Below, one piece after another: positions 8,038 to 14,965 of a stretch of 30,926 bases of DNA. The notes beneath the pieces were generated by a model. It saw nothing but the letters and a program-made list of their open reading frames with translations. It did not search any database and had not been told where the DNA came from. A program made the position numbers and the translations under genes. Where the stretch lies: positions 1-30,926 of IMG/VR virus record IMGVR_UViG_3300047352_000079. One strand, 5' to 3'. This DNA is from a virus. Each line of letters opens with the position of its first letter. Positions within the stretch are counted from its first letter, which is position 1.

Positions 8038-8700
8038 CTACCACTTTCCTAGCGGACAAGATGCCGAACCTATTCTTACTTTGAAAGGCATAAAGCAGTT
8101 ACATTCTTGACACATACTCAATGAAGTAAATCTTTCGCAGTCTTTGCATATGTCAATTCTGCTAATTGCGTTCAAATCTGCCTCTTGTGTTTCATTATAG
8201 ACCAAATCAAAGTTTAAGCTAACCCGTGTATTTTCACCTGCGTTTTGATTTGGTTTATGTTCTGCAAAAAACGGGAATAACAAAAGGTCGCCGCTTGTCA
8301 CTGCTAGTGACTCTTCGTTGCCACCGTCATCTCTAAAAGATATAGAGTCGCCTTCGTTTGTTTGAAGGTAGGCCACAGCACCGCAGCCAGCGGTCATGTG
8401 TGTGTGATATGGATTATCTATAGAGGAGTCATTTGTTTGATATGAAGCCCAGCAGTCAGATATAGAAAAAGAAGAGTCAAATGCTTCTTGTGCCGCAGAT
8501 AGCACGGCTTCAGAAATGCCATTGTTATGCTCAATCAAAAATTCATACCCCGCGCCAGACTCTGATTCTGTTCTAAAATTTCCAGAACCCGGCTCAATAG
8601 AAGAGAACTTTTCTGTGACAAATGAAATCGCCTTGTTGACTTTGCTGTCATCAAGTCGAAACTTCAAAACCCTATAACTTGCTATATTTAATTCTTCCAT
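8038..8700 (-). CDS. 2OG-Fe(II) oxygenase-like protein with C-terminal Cys cluster, 220 aa
   Basis: The central part resembles phage 2-oxoglutarate/Fe(II)-dependent dioxygenases. NPYHTHMTAG (His 99 and 101) leads into a GAVAYLQTNEGDSISFRD strand, then GDLLLFPFFAEHKPNQN (His 148) and TRVSLNFDL (Arg 159, a candidate 2-oxoglutarate ligand). After about residue 180 comes a Cys cluster, C185, C188, C197, C200, C202 and C215, ending ASCPLGKW. This resembles a small Cys-rich domain found as a stand-alone protein in other phages, and probably binds zinc. The ATG at 8700 is preferred over an in-frame GTG at 8712 because it overlaps the upstream stop as TAATG. Its position inside the fibre array suggests a virion protein or a fibre-modifying enzyme; the substrate is unknown. 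Confidence 0.72.
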   Translation of the reverse strand: MEELNIASYRVLKFRLDDSKVNKAISFVTEKFSSIEPGSGNFRTESESGAGYEFLIEHNNGISEAVLSAAQEAFDSSFSISDCWASYQTNDSSIDNPYHTHMTAGCGAVAYLQTNEGDSISFRDDGGNEESLAVTSGDLLLFPFFAEHKPNQNAGENTRVSLNFDLVYNETQEADLNAISRIDICKDCERFTSLSMCQECNCFMPFKVRIGSASCPLGKW

Positions 8701-9365
8701 TACGCCACCCACAAATTATTAATAGCCAGTGTAAAACTTCCCGCACAAGCCGTCCATGTAGTAAAACAGACTGAGGAGGTTATGTCTGCATATGCCTCAT
8801 GGGTAAAATTTCCAGTTGCGGCTCCATAAGTATAGGCACCCGTACAGACCACTATTTGGGTTGTGTTTCCTGTTATTACATTAATGTTGGAAAGTCCCGA
8901 ACCAAGATAGCCACAATAACCATTGTTGCTGGAAACAGTAACATTGTATCTTGTTTTTGTAAGACCCCAAGCAGACTGAAATGATGAGCTTACATTTACC
9001 TTTGATTGATAAGTCGCGCCGGGACAGCCATACACCGCACCTTGGTCTTGAGACTGCCCAGAACATGAATTAGAATTATACCCGATTGCCCCTGTAGAGT
9101 TGCCAGAAAGGCCGTTTCTTCTCCCGCTTGTGGAAAAAGCAGAAGAATATGTCCCTACTGTGGTTTGCGCTCTAGTCCAAGCAAGTCCGTACTCCATCAA
9201 AACGTAATAATCAAAAGTTGAGCCACTAGAATCTACAAAACTGTAAACACCACTTGTCGCGCCTTTATTAGCGTCAAGTATGTCCTTTGGCTTAGAGTAA
9301 AGTTCCCTTTGCCTAAATACAGAGCCAGCTATTGCAGGCGTTTTTAGGGTTTTTGGGTTACGCAC
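8700..9365 (-). CDS. Cys-containing fibre protein, possibly fibrinogen-like, 221 aa
   Basis: Residues about 36-70 (KGATSGVYSFVDSSGSTFDY, then YVLMEYGLAWTRAQ) recall the start of fibrinogen-related domains, in which GVY...G....V.C.M...GGWT is usual. The conserved Cys of that motif is absent here. Several Cys residues occur later (SNSCSGQSQ, VYGCPGATY, NGYCGYLG, VVCTGAY, SSVCFTTW, TACAGSF), unusual for a fibre array that is otherwise almost Cys-free. They could make disulphides or bind metal. The ATG directly follows the stop of the 121-aa gene with 1 nt shared. Adhesin identity is inferred from location and composition; the fibrinogen-like call is tentative. Confidence 0.62.
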   Translation of the reverse strand: MRNPKTLKTPAIAGSVFRQRELYSKPKDILDANKGATSGVYSFVDSSGSTFDYYVLMEYGLAWTRAQTTVGTYSSAFSTSGRRNGLSGNSTGAIGYNSNSCSGQSQDQGAVYGCPGATYQSKVNVSSSFQSAWGLTKTRYNVTVSSNNGYCGYLGSGLSNINVITGNTTQIVVCTGAYTYGAATGNFTHEAYADITSSVCFTTWTACAGSFTLAINNLWVA

Positions 9366-9718
9366 TAGGAAATTTCCTCGTATGAAACAATCGCCTCAAG
9401 GTCACTAGCGGCAGAGGCGGTAAGCCTTAAATCGTCACCTTCTTCTAAATATATAGCTTTTGTAATTACCTCAACTGTATCGTCCGCCAAAACAGTGTAT
9501 CCTTTAGCTATGTGATAAGCAGTGCTTGAACGAAGTATATCAATAGTTATATCCGCATTATTCGTTCCATCAACATTTGATATAATGATGCTGTTTACCT
9601 TAAACACTTTTCCGCTTGAAGCGGCGTTAGACACAATAGCTGTGGCAGATGTGCCTACGGCTTGAACTGCGGTTTTTCCTGTGATTGTTGCTACATTTAC
9701 TATGTTTGGTGCCGCCAT
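9365..9718 (-). CDS. Small beta-rich virion protein, 117 aa
   Basis: The start is placed at the ATG at 9718 because GGAGG lies 6 nt upstream; an in-frame ATG at 9736 would lack such a site and overlap the previous gene. The protein (AAPNIVNVATITGKTAVQAV, KVFKVNSIIISNVDGTNNAD, DDLRLTASAASDLEAIVSYE) is a paralogue of the 109-aa protein at 10666-10995, sharing the V..IIISN, GDDLRLTASAASD and final EEIS/LEIT features. Proteins of this type are common in phage virion clusters and look like single small beta-sandwiches. A decoration or fibre-base role is inferred. Confidence 0.72.
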   Translation of the reverse strand: MAAPNIVNVATITGKTAVQAVGTSATAIVSNAASSGKVFKVNSIIISNVDGTNNADITIDILRSSTAYHIAKGYTVLADDTVEVITKAIYLEEGDDLRLTASAASDLEAIVSYEEIS

Positions 9719-9719
9719 A

Positions 9720-10121
9720 TTATCCTCCGAATACAATAGCCATCGCTATCGCCTTTCCTGTTGTAGCGACTATCGCGCCGTTAGTTGTAACCGCCCCGCT
9801 AAAAGTTCCCGTTGTTGCCGATATTGCGGCATTAGGGTCTAGCTCTAGCCGTGCATTAAACTGTGATAACCCTCTATACACAACATATACGTTGCCAGTT
9901 CCTGATGAGGGCGCGGCATCAAATGTTAAAGTTGTGCCTGTCGCGGTGTAGGACTTGCCTGAACCCGGCTCCTGCTGAACATTGTCAACAAATACCTCTA
10001 GCTCTTCGCTTACGGTTACACTCTTGTTTAGAGTAAACGCAGTTGTAGAGCCATCGCCATTAAAATACTGGCTGGTGGGCATTGTGAGCGTTGTTGCTGG
10101 TTTTTGTCCTACATACGCCAT
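9720..10121 (-). CDS. Small fibre protein with QEPG-type beta domain, 133 aa
   Basis: Residues about 20-90 (YFNGDGSTTAFTLNKSVTVS, VFVDNVQQEPGSGKSYTATG, TTLTFDAAPSSGTGNVYVVY) are the same small beta domain found at the N-terminus of the 242-aa protein at 6095-6823. The C-terminus (about 95-133) is a short Ala/Thr/Gly-rich tail (SATTGTFSGAVTTNGAIVAT) that resembles the shaft entry of longer fibres. The protein may therefore be a truncated or simplified fibre. The start shares 1 nt with the end of the 181-aa gene, and its stop ends 1 nt before the next start codon. Confidence 0.74.
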   Translation of the reverse strand: MAYVGQKPATTLTMPTSQYFNGDGSTTAFTLNKSVTVSEELEVFVDNVQQEPGSGKSYTATGTTLTFDAAPSSGTGNVYVVYRGLSQFNARLELDPNAAISATTGTFSGAVTTNGAIVATTGKAIAMAIVFGG

Positions 10122-10666
10122 TAGCCTGCAATCTCCATGACTGTAAACTGTGAGGTAATATTTGTATCATCAGCGCTATTTCTATGATTAATGCCGCCTG
10201 TTCCGGTGCTAACAAATGCTTGTACTTTGTATGTAATAGAGCTTGCTGTGTCAGGGTCATCTAAAAAGTTTATAGCTAAACTAGCTACAGTCCTATTATC
10301 TAAAGCCGACTCTGAGCTAGGATACCATATTTTGTAAGCATTATAAGTCTTTCCAGAGCCACTACCTATCTCTGTGCTGTCTCTAAAAAGTTTTATACCA
10401 CAATAATTACCACTAGCTCCACTTATACCAATAGACCCTGTAAGTAAAAACTCAGATGTTGCACTTGTCGGAGTTATGGTTATAGATAGTCCAATGTCCT
10501 CTCCAGTTGTGCTAGTTATATCATACTCAGTATTGTCACTAACTGACTTAACCTGCAACACAGTACCACTGGGCAAATCTCCAGCAGTCACCGCCCCACT
10601 AGCTAACTTAGCGTTTGTTACAGCGTTTGAGGCAATTTGATTTGCTCCTATTGTGCTTAATGGCAT
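10121..10666 (-). CDS. Fibre head protein of the SGTVLQV family, 181 aa
   Basis: The third and most upstream paralogue of the family at 3470-4057 and 4937-5494. The anchor MPLSTIGANQIASNAVTNAK, then LASGAV, is the classical N-A-V-T-N-A-K-L heptad anchor of phage fibres. It is followed by LPSGTVLQVKSVSD, ITITPTSATSEFLL, LFRDSTEIGS, AINFLDDPDTASSITYKVQA and a final TVMEIAG. It starts one base before the stop of the 109-aa gene. Retention of three diverged copies in one phage points to alternative or jointly displayed receptor-binding heads; this is inferred. Confidence 0.76.
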   Translation of the reverse strand: MPLSTIGANQIASNAVTNAKLASGAVTAGDLPSGTVLQVKSVSDNTEYDITSTTGEDIGLSITITPTSATSEFLLTGSIGISGASGNYCGIKLFRDSTEIGSGSGKTYNAYKIWYPSSESALDNRTVASLAINFLDDPDTASSITYKVQAFVSTGTGGINHRNSADDTNITSQFTVMEIAG

Positions 10667-10995
10667 TATGTAATCTCCAACACAGATAATGTTACGTCTG
10701 CGGCAGAGGCCTGACTTGCAGTTATTCTCAAGATATCAGAAGCGTTCATAACAATCTTCTGGTCGCCACCGACAGCCACCAAAGACGAGCCAACAGGCAC
10801 AATCGCGTCCTTTACGATATGAACATTGTCTCCGTCATTGTTAATCAACTGAACAGAAACGGTAACTGAAACTGTCAAAATATTGGCAATGTTCAGGCCA
10901 ATGATTGTTGTTTCCGTAGAGGCGGGGCAAGTGTAAACATCGGCATTTGCCGTTCCAACCGCAGTGTCTGTAAATGTCTTAAATGCGTTTGCCAT
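10666..10995 (-). CDS. Small beta-rich virion protein, 109 aa
   Basis: The sequence MANAFKTFTDTAVGTANADV, then YTCPASTETTIIGLNIANI, is typical of small phage virion proteins with a YTxPA.....I.GL...N motif. The C-terminal half (GGDQKIVMNASDILRITASQ, TLSVLEIT) matches the paralogue at 9365-9718. It has no signal peptide or enzyme motif and is likely a single beta-sandwich. It sits 3 nt downstream of the 196-aa fibre gene. Function as a fibre-base or decoration protein is inferred from position. Confidence 0.72.
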   Translation of the reverse strand: MANAFKTFTDTAVGTANADVYTCPASTETTIIGLNIANILTVSVTVSVQLINNDGDNVHIVKDAIVPVGSSLVAVGGDQKIVMNASDILRITASQASAADVTLSVLEIT

Positions 10996-10998
10996 CTC

Positions 10999-11589
10999 TT
11001 ACCCCAATGCAATTGCGAATGCCAAAGCATTCGGGTCTTGCTCTGTTAAGTTTACTGGACTATCGGAAGCGTCATTAAAAATCATCTTCTCAGCAGGCAT
11101 TGTACAGAATATTGTACGAGTACCTGCGGTCCAGTTTATCTTCTCGTCACCAATTGTTAAGGCGGTGTCGTCCGCTAGTGTGACGGCTGTGTCTAACACA
11201 ATACTTGTCTGGCTGTTTACAGTAGCTACTTTAACCACTCCTGTAATTCCAGTGCCTCTGACGCGCTGACCTACTGTCAACGTACCGCCCTGCACATTAT
11301 CCACAGTCACTGAGGTAGAAGCAGATACCGCACCGTTTACATCGGCTGTAATCTTTGTGCTGCTGCTCTCAAAGATAGTGTCTCTGGATAAGGTGGTGCC
11401 AGACAAGGTATATGTGCCTAAACCAACCTCAAAGTCCGTACCGTCAGAACATGCGTAATAGGTGGTGTTGCCATCACCTATTGTTGAAAACGCATCAAAC
11501 GAAGTACCAACAGCACCAGCCAGTGTATATGTGCCAGTGCCCGTGGTAGTGCTTGTTTCTTTAATACGGTCTTTGATAACCAGTGCCAT
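10999..11589 (-). CDS. Fibre protein of the KDRIKETSTTTGTGT family with inserted module, 196 aa
   Basis: The N-terminal 78 residues (KDRIKETSTTTGTGTYTLAG, FSTIGDGNTTYYACSDGTDF, TTLSRDTIFESSST) and the segment from residue 150 (KINWTAGTRTIFCTMPAEKM) together match one conserved phage virion protein. In the usual form, DT.L.SSN...K.NFSAGTKDVFCTYPAEK is continuous. In this protein it is split by about 68 residues (81-148) that are homologous to two modules in the upstream gene. The inserted module starts TADVNGAVSASTSVTVDN and ends in VLDTAVTLADDTALTIGD. It overlaps its upstream neighbour by 1 nt. It is a virion surface or fibre protein with high likelihood; the insert is discussed in the findings. 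Confidence 0.77.
   Translation of the reverse strand: MALVIKDRIKETSTTTGTGTYTLAGAVGTSFDAFSTIGDGNTTYYACSDGTDFEVGLGTYTLSGTTLSRDTIFESSSTKITADVNGAVSASTSVTVDNVQGGTLTVGQRVRGTGITGVVKVATVNSQTSIVLDTAVTLADDTALTIGDEKINWTAGTRTIFCTMPAEKMIFNDASDSPVNLTEQDPNALAFAIALG
11146..11349 (-). repeat. Fibre insertion module, copy 3
   Basis: Residues 81-148 of the 196-aa protein. The copy begins with TADVNGAVSASTSVTV and ends with IVLDTAVTLADD plus a short tail. It interrupts a conserved domain between SSSTK and EKINWTAG. At the DNA level, the end encoding TADVNG shares the run CCGTTTACATCGGC, read on the plus strand, with copy 1. Confidence 0.75.
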
Positions 11590-12638
11590 TACTTCAACTC
11601 AACACTCAAGTTAGTTGCGTTAATACGGAAAATGTCGCCCGTAGCGATTGTCTTGCTTGCGTCCAGCGCACCAATAAACAGGATATTAGACCCGTCAAAG
11701 GTTAGCTTTGTGTCATCTGCAATAGTTACAGCAGTGTCCAGAACAATCGCGTTCTGCGAAGTTACTGTAGCTACACGAACAATCCCTGATGCGCCTGTGT
11801 TAAGAACCACATCACCCACAGCAATAGTTCCAACATTACCGTCAAGAGCTACGCTTGTAGAGGAACTAACCGCACCATTTACATCGGCTGTTGCAATGTT
11901 TGCGTCAGCAATGAAAGCATGTGTCACAGTGTAACTTGCAATGCCGCTTGATGCTGAATACTCGATGTTGTCATCGTTCTTAATCAACTGCTGGTCAGAA
12001 ATCACTGTGTCAGAAATGCTATGTGATGCGGCGGTTGTGCTTGACGCGCCACGAGTACAGCCTGTCAAAGTATTTGTACCATCAAAAGATAGAGCAACGT
12101 CGTCAGCCACCGTAACCGCAGTATCCAATACAATGGCAGTCTGTGATGTCACAGTAGCCACACGAACCGTACCAGAGATGCCTGTGCCTGTTACAACCAT
12201 GCCAACAGTAATTGTGCCGCTGTTACCGTCCACAGTTACGTTGGTAGAGGATGAAACAGAACCGTTTACATCGGCAGTAGCAGAGCCGTCCTTGCCTGTG
12301 AAGGTGATGATTTCGTCATTGATTGTCACTGTGCCTGAAGAAGGGAAAGCTTCCCCGTCTGTCAAAATCAGTTCTGTGTCAGCAGACCCCGCCGCTACAG
12401 CCAGTGTGGTAACAGATTGTTTCCAATTTGCTGCCGTTACTTGCTGACGAGTATAGTTAGCGTCTTCTGAGCTAACAGATACTTCTGTTAAATTACCTTT
12501 TTCAGCATTACCTACAGCGGTAGCCAAACCAACATAAATGCTGTTGCCGGGTGAAGCAAAGGAAAGAGAATCATTCTTGAACAGATAATCCAAGATGCGT
12601 CTTTCCAGATATGTGGTTGCCGCGTTACTTGTTGCCAT
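11589..12638 (-). CDS. Fibre/tail structural protein with two inserted modules, 349 aa
   Basis: Residues 1-75 (MATSNAATTYLERRILDYLF, SIYVGLATA, EDANYTRQQVTAANWKQ) and the pieces at 234-247 (ASYTVTHAFIADAN) and 317-349 (SNILFIGALDASKTIATGDI, FRINATNLSVEL) are the parts of one common phage tail protein, normally near 110-130 aa. Between them lie a ..TINDEIITFTGKDG...TLTGCTRGASSTTAASH unit (about 100-210) and two homologous modules at 120-187 and 249-316. The protein is thus about three times its usual size, by nested in-frame insertions. It follows the adaptor gene by 11 nt and opens the fibre array. A tail-attached surface protein is likely. Confidence 0.76.
   Translation of the reverse strand: MATSNAATTYLERRILDYLFKNDSLSFASPGNSIYVGLATAVGNAEKGNLTEVSVSSEDANYTRQQVTAANWKQSVTTLAVAAGSADTELILTDGEAFPSSGTVTINDEIITFTGKDGSATADVNGSVSSSTNVTVDGNSGTITVGMVVTGTGISGTVRVATVTSQTAIVLDTAVTVADDVALSFDGTNTLTGCTRGASSTTAASHSISDTVISDQQLIKNDDNIEYSASSGIASYTVTHAFIADANIATADVNGAVSSSTSVALDGNVGTIAVGDVVLNTGASGIVRVATVTSQNAIVLDTAVTIADDTKLTFDGSNILFIGALDASKTIATGDIFRINATNLSVELK
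11691..11894 (-). repeat. Fibre insertion module, copy 2
   Basis: Residues 249-316 of the 349-aa protein: IATADVNGAVSSSTSVALDG through IVLDTAVTIADD and KLTFDGSN. It separates the two halves of a conserved C-terminal motif (VTHAFIADA and NILFIGALDASKT). It is clearly homologous to copy 1 over its whole length, but the codons have diverged, so the duplication is not very recent. Confidence 0.75.
12078..12281 (-). repeat. Fibre insertion module, copy 1
   Basis: Residues 120-187 of the 349-aa protein: TADVNGSVSSSTNVTVDGNS, TVGMVVTGTGISGTVRVATV and IVLDTAVTVADDVALSFDG. It is located between ITFTGKDGS and NTLTGCTRGAS, a pair that is normally contiguous in related phage proteins. It is predicted to be a small all-beta module. 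Confidence 0.75.
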
Positions 12639-12649
12639 CTTACAAACTC

Positions 12650-13297
12650 CTAAGTTCTTGGCCTATCTGGTAAGCCCCGTCTGTATGCATCACTGTTCTC
12701 TCTAGCTTCTGCCAAATCCTTCAGTCTTTGAATTTCCTGCGCGAATCTCTGCTCGTACAGTTGCATCATGTCCGCCTCACCTTTCATGTAAGTATACGCT
12801 TCCACAAGTGAGCCGTAAAGAAGAGCGTTCGGGGCATTCTCGCTCAACCATGATGTCCCTGCCCCAACACCAGCAGTGATGCTGGCAGGGCGGTAATAGT
12901 AATGTAGTTCTACAGTATATGCCTGATCTGGGCTAGGTCCTAAAATAAAATTGTCTACGTCAAAAATAGCGTAATACTGCGGCGCAGAAGTTGAGCCGTA
13001 ATCAATGTTATATTGCTGGACGTAGTTAACATCTTTCAACATTAAAAATGCTTCGCTGCCTGACGTGGTTATCTGCAAAGAAAACGGAGCAAGATAATCC
13101 CCCGGTACACTGAGATACGGGTCTGTGGCAGTCAAAGTAGACGTTGCGTTCTTACGAAAAAGCTCAAGGTCAACAAGAGTAAAGATACGATCTTCCGCCG
13201 ACCGTATAAAAATAGGAAGGTTGTTTACGAAAGAAGTCTCTGTGTTTTCCGCAAAATCCTGTATCGCATCTTGTAGCTGTGTGTAAGTAAAAGACAT
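12650..13297 (-). CDS. Head-tail adaptor-like protein, 215 aa
   Basis: The opening FTYTQLQDAIQDFAENTETS followed by FVNNLPIFIRSAEDRIF is characteristic of an adaptor family in podoviruses of the phiEco32/SU10 type. There the protein forms the ring below the portal and contacts tail components. The middle (YYAIFDVDNFILGPSPDQAY, VELHYYYRPASI) and the helical C-terminus (LYGSLVEAYTYMKGEADMMQ, YEQRFAQEIQRLKDLAEARE) fit that fold. It is 10 nt downstream of the 168-aa gene and 11 nt upstream of the fibre array, as expected for a head-tail connector. Family assignment is from memory. Confidence 0.78.
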   Translation of the reverse strand: MSFTYTQLQDAIQDFAENTETSFVNNLPIFIRSAEDRIFTLVDLELFRKNATSTLTATDPYLSVPGDYLAPFSLQITTSGSEAFLMLKDVNYVQQYNIDYGSTSAPQYYAIFDVDNFILGPSPDQAYTVELHYYYRPASITAGVGAGTSWLSENAPNALLYGSLVEAYTYMKGEADMMQLYEQRFAQEIQRLKDLAEARENSDAYRRGLPDRPRT

Positions 13298-13307
13298 AAC
13301 CTATTTC

Positions 13308-13814
13308 CTATGGAGAAAGTGTAACGGGGCCAGAGGTCGCATTTTGACCACCGCCTCGTGTACCTCCGGCTGTTGCTGTTCCGCTGGACGCTGTGAACGT
13401 GTATGTGTTAGCAGTGACAACAGTGATTGTATAACCCGACGCATCTTCCAATACCGCCTTTGTAAAGCCATCAAACCCATTTGTTTTCCGAAATCTTACT
13501 ACATCCCCACTTGTACGTCCATGTCCAGGCTCAGATACAGTAATAACTGCCGAACCCACAGAACCAGAAAGAAACGGGTTTGACCCTAGAAGCACTGCAA
13601 CAGCAGACTCTGTGCGTTGATCTGGACGAGGGTCCTGCAATGCCTGTGGGTCTGCGCCTGTCTTTATGGGTTCCAGTTGAGGATGCTTTTGCTCAAACTC
13701 ATCCGGCCCAACCTTTGAACCATTCCACTCAGTTACCATTTCAGACAAGCGATACCTAAAGCCAGAACGGTCTGAGTACCCCCATGCTTTTTTCCCAGAC
13801 GCATACCTTGCCAT
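13308..13814 (-). CDS. Connector-region structural protein, 168 aa
   Basis: The N-terminal half (ARYASGKKAWGYSDRSGFRY, EMVTEWNGSKVGPDEFEQKH) is conserved-looking and charged: a Gly-Tyr-Ser-Asp-Arg-Ser-Gly-x-x-Tyr motif in front of a K.GPDEFE.KHPQL segment. This pattern recurs in small phage proteins sitting between two adaptor genes. The C-terminal half (VITVSEPGHGRTSGDVVRFR, YTITVVTANTYTFTASSGTA) is a small beta domain of a kind found in many virion proteins. A role in the neck or tail is inferred from position between 13814-14482 and 12650-13297. The start overlaps the previous stop by 1 nt. Confidence 0.7.
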   Translation of the reverse strand: MARYASGKKAWGYSDRSGFRYRLSEMVTEWNGSKVGPDEFEQKHPQLEPIKTGADPQALQDPRPDQRTESAVAVLLGSNPFLSGSVGSAVITVSEPGHGRTSGDVVRFRKTNGFDGFTKAVLEDASGYTITVVTANTYTFTASSGTATAGGTRGGGQNATSGPVTLSP

Positions 13815-14482
13815 TAGTTCACCCGAAGATAAGAAACACTAGGTTGTAACTTCAGTGGTACTCTATCTTCATCCTCATCCGCCGCACGTTGGAACTCTTC
13901 CTCATACACAGACTTTAGCAGTTGTATTCTGTCAGGGGCTTTCTTCATAGAAATGTAGTATGCCAGACCTGCAACCATGCAAGGCAAAAAGCGAAATGGT
14001 GCGTCCGTTGTATTTGCCAAAGTATCCACGTCTTCTATTCTACTAACGTAGTAATACACAAGAGTGTCAGTAGAACTGTCTGGTGTAGACCACAAAGTAA
14101 TTTGAGGCTGCACCTGTCTGTTGAAGTAATACTGACTAGGACGACCTTCTGATGCCTTGTTTGGTAAAGTAAGATACTCACCACGAGACATTCGACTAAG
14201 CTCGTAGTCCACATTATTTCTGCGGACAACAACTTCAAGAAGGTCGGTGTAAGAAGCAGCAAAGGTGTAAGTGGCTGTGCCAGCAGTAAGAGCTTGTGTC
14301 CCTTGCTTAACTGTCCATAAATTCAGGCCACGGTTTGCCCAGTCAGCAAACATCAAGTTCATAGAACGACGCGCTGTCTTAGTGTCATAACCAGTGCGAA
14401 CTTCAAGTCCGCACCGCTCATACGCTTCTTCGATTATCTCAGCTACGTCGAGGTCGAAGTTTGTTGAACCTGATGTTGCCAT
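13814..14482 (-). CDS. gp4-like tail accessory/head completion protein, 222 aa
   Basis: The N-terminal helix region (FDLDVAEIIEEAYERCGLEV) and ARRSMNLMFADWANRGLNLW match the P22 gp4-like accessory factor family, in which AR..LN.ML..W...G..LW is the hallmark. The protein continues with TVKQGTQALTAGTATYTF, a beta region with QITLWSTPDSSTDTLVYYYV, and a helical end (YYISMKKAPDRIQLLKSVYE, EEFQRAADEDEDR). Gp4-type proteins bind under the portal and close the head after packaging. The gene lies 1 nt downstream of a small EF-hand-like protein and just ahead of two other connector proteins. Confidence in a connector role is good. Confidence 0.8.
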   Translation of the reverse strand: MATSGSTNFDLDVAEIIEEAYERCGLEVRTGYDTKTARRSMNLMFADWANRGLNLWTVKQGTQALTAGTATYTFAASYTDLLEVVVRRNNVDYELSRMSRGEYLTLPNKASEGRPSQYYFNRQVQPQITLWSTPDSSTDTLVYYYVSRIEDVDTLANTTDAPFRFLPCMVAGLAYYISMKKAPDRIQLLKSVYEEEFQRAADEDEDRVPLKLQPSVSYLRVN

Positions 14483-14483
14483 G

Positions 14484-14687
14484 CTACTTCATCTTCTTGT
14501 TTGAGCCGCCGTACTTAAATCCTGGTACACCGCGACCTTTTAAAACATCCTTGCGGGTAACTTTTCCGTCACCAGTAAGGTCAGGAAAATTACCACCACC
14601 CATCTTGAAACGTGTGCGGCTAGGTTTACCTGCTCTAGCAGGCATAATCATTGCGCCAGCGGCGGCTTTTCTTGGAGAACAGTTCAT
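14484..14687 (-). CDS. Small basic protein with EF-hand-like loop, 67 aa
   Basis: The sequence contains FPDLTGDGKVTRKDVLKGRG at about residues 34-53. The loop D-x-T-x-D-G-x-V-T-x-x-D is a dockerin/EF-hand-type calcium-binding loop. The flanks are basic and Gly-rich (PRKAAAGAMIMPARAGKPSR, GVPGFKYGGSNKKMK). Similar tiny proteins occur in virion gene clusters of marine phages; their function is unknown. It overlaps the preceding basic gene by 1 nt and is followed 1 nt later by the gp4-like gene, consistent with coupled translation. Confidence 0.68.
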   Translation of the reverse strand: MNCSPRKAAAGAMIMPARAGKPSRTRFKMGGGNFPDLTGDGKVTRKDVLKGRGVPGFKYGGSNKKMK

Positions 14688-14965
14688 TACTTTTTCTTCC
14701 TTCTTAACGATTTAACCCTGCGAGGCTTGCCAGCAGGCTGACCTAACTTTTTCTTCTGTGCTATTCTACTACGTTTTTCCGCAGCCGTCATCTCTTTGGA
14801 AGTTTTTGGGGTCTTGCTGGTAACACGCTTAGAAGGTCTGCAATAAGGCGTACCACGTTTTTCGCCCTTTTTCCTGCCACACGGCTTGCCTGTGCGGACA
14901 TCCTTCCACTCTTCTTTGAACCAACGCTTTAACGCTGCGCCTTTTTTTGTCTTTCTAACTGCCAT
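14687..14965 (-). CDS. Small lysine/arginine-rich protein, 92 aa
   Basis: Very basic throughout, with about 40 percent Lys plus Arg. The motif RWFKEEWKDVRTGKPCGRKK followed by RGTPYCRPSKRVTSKTPKTS (about residues 14-57) is a conserved block that I recognise from small phage proteins of unknown function. It contains two Cys residues that could pair or bind metal. Such charge suggests nucleic acid or capsid-interior binding, but nothing shows which. It overlaps both neighbours (11 nt with the 148-aa gene, 1 nt with the 67-aa gene). Confidence 0.7.
   Translation of the reverse strand: MAVRKTKKGAALKRWFKEEWKDVRTGKPCGRKKGEKRGTPYCRPSKRVTSKTPKTSKEMTAAEKRSRIAQKKKLGQPAGKPRRVKSLRRKKK

Noticed and set aside
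11941-12447. Plus-strand open frame of 168 aa
   Set aside because: Antisense to the 349-aa fibre gene. Its repeats merely mirror the module repeats of the real gene.
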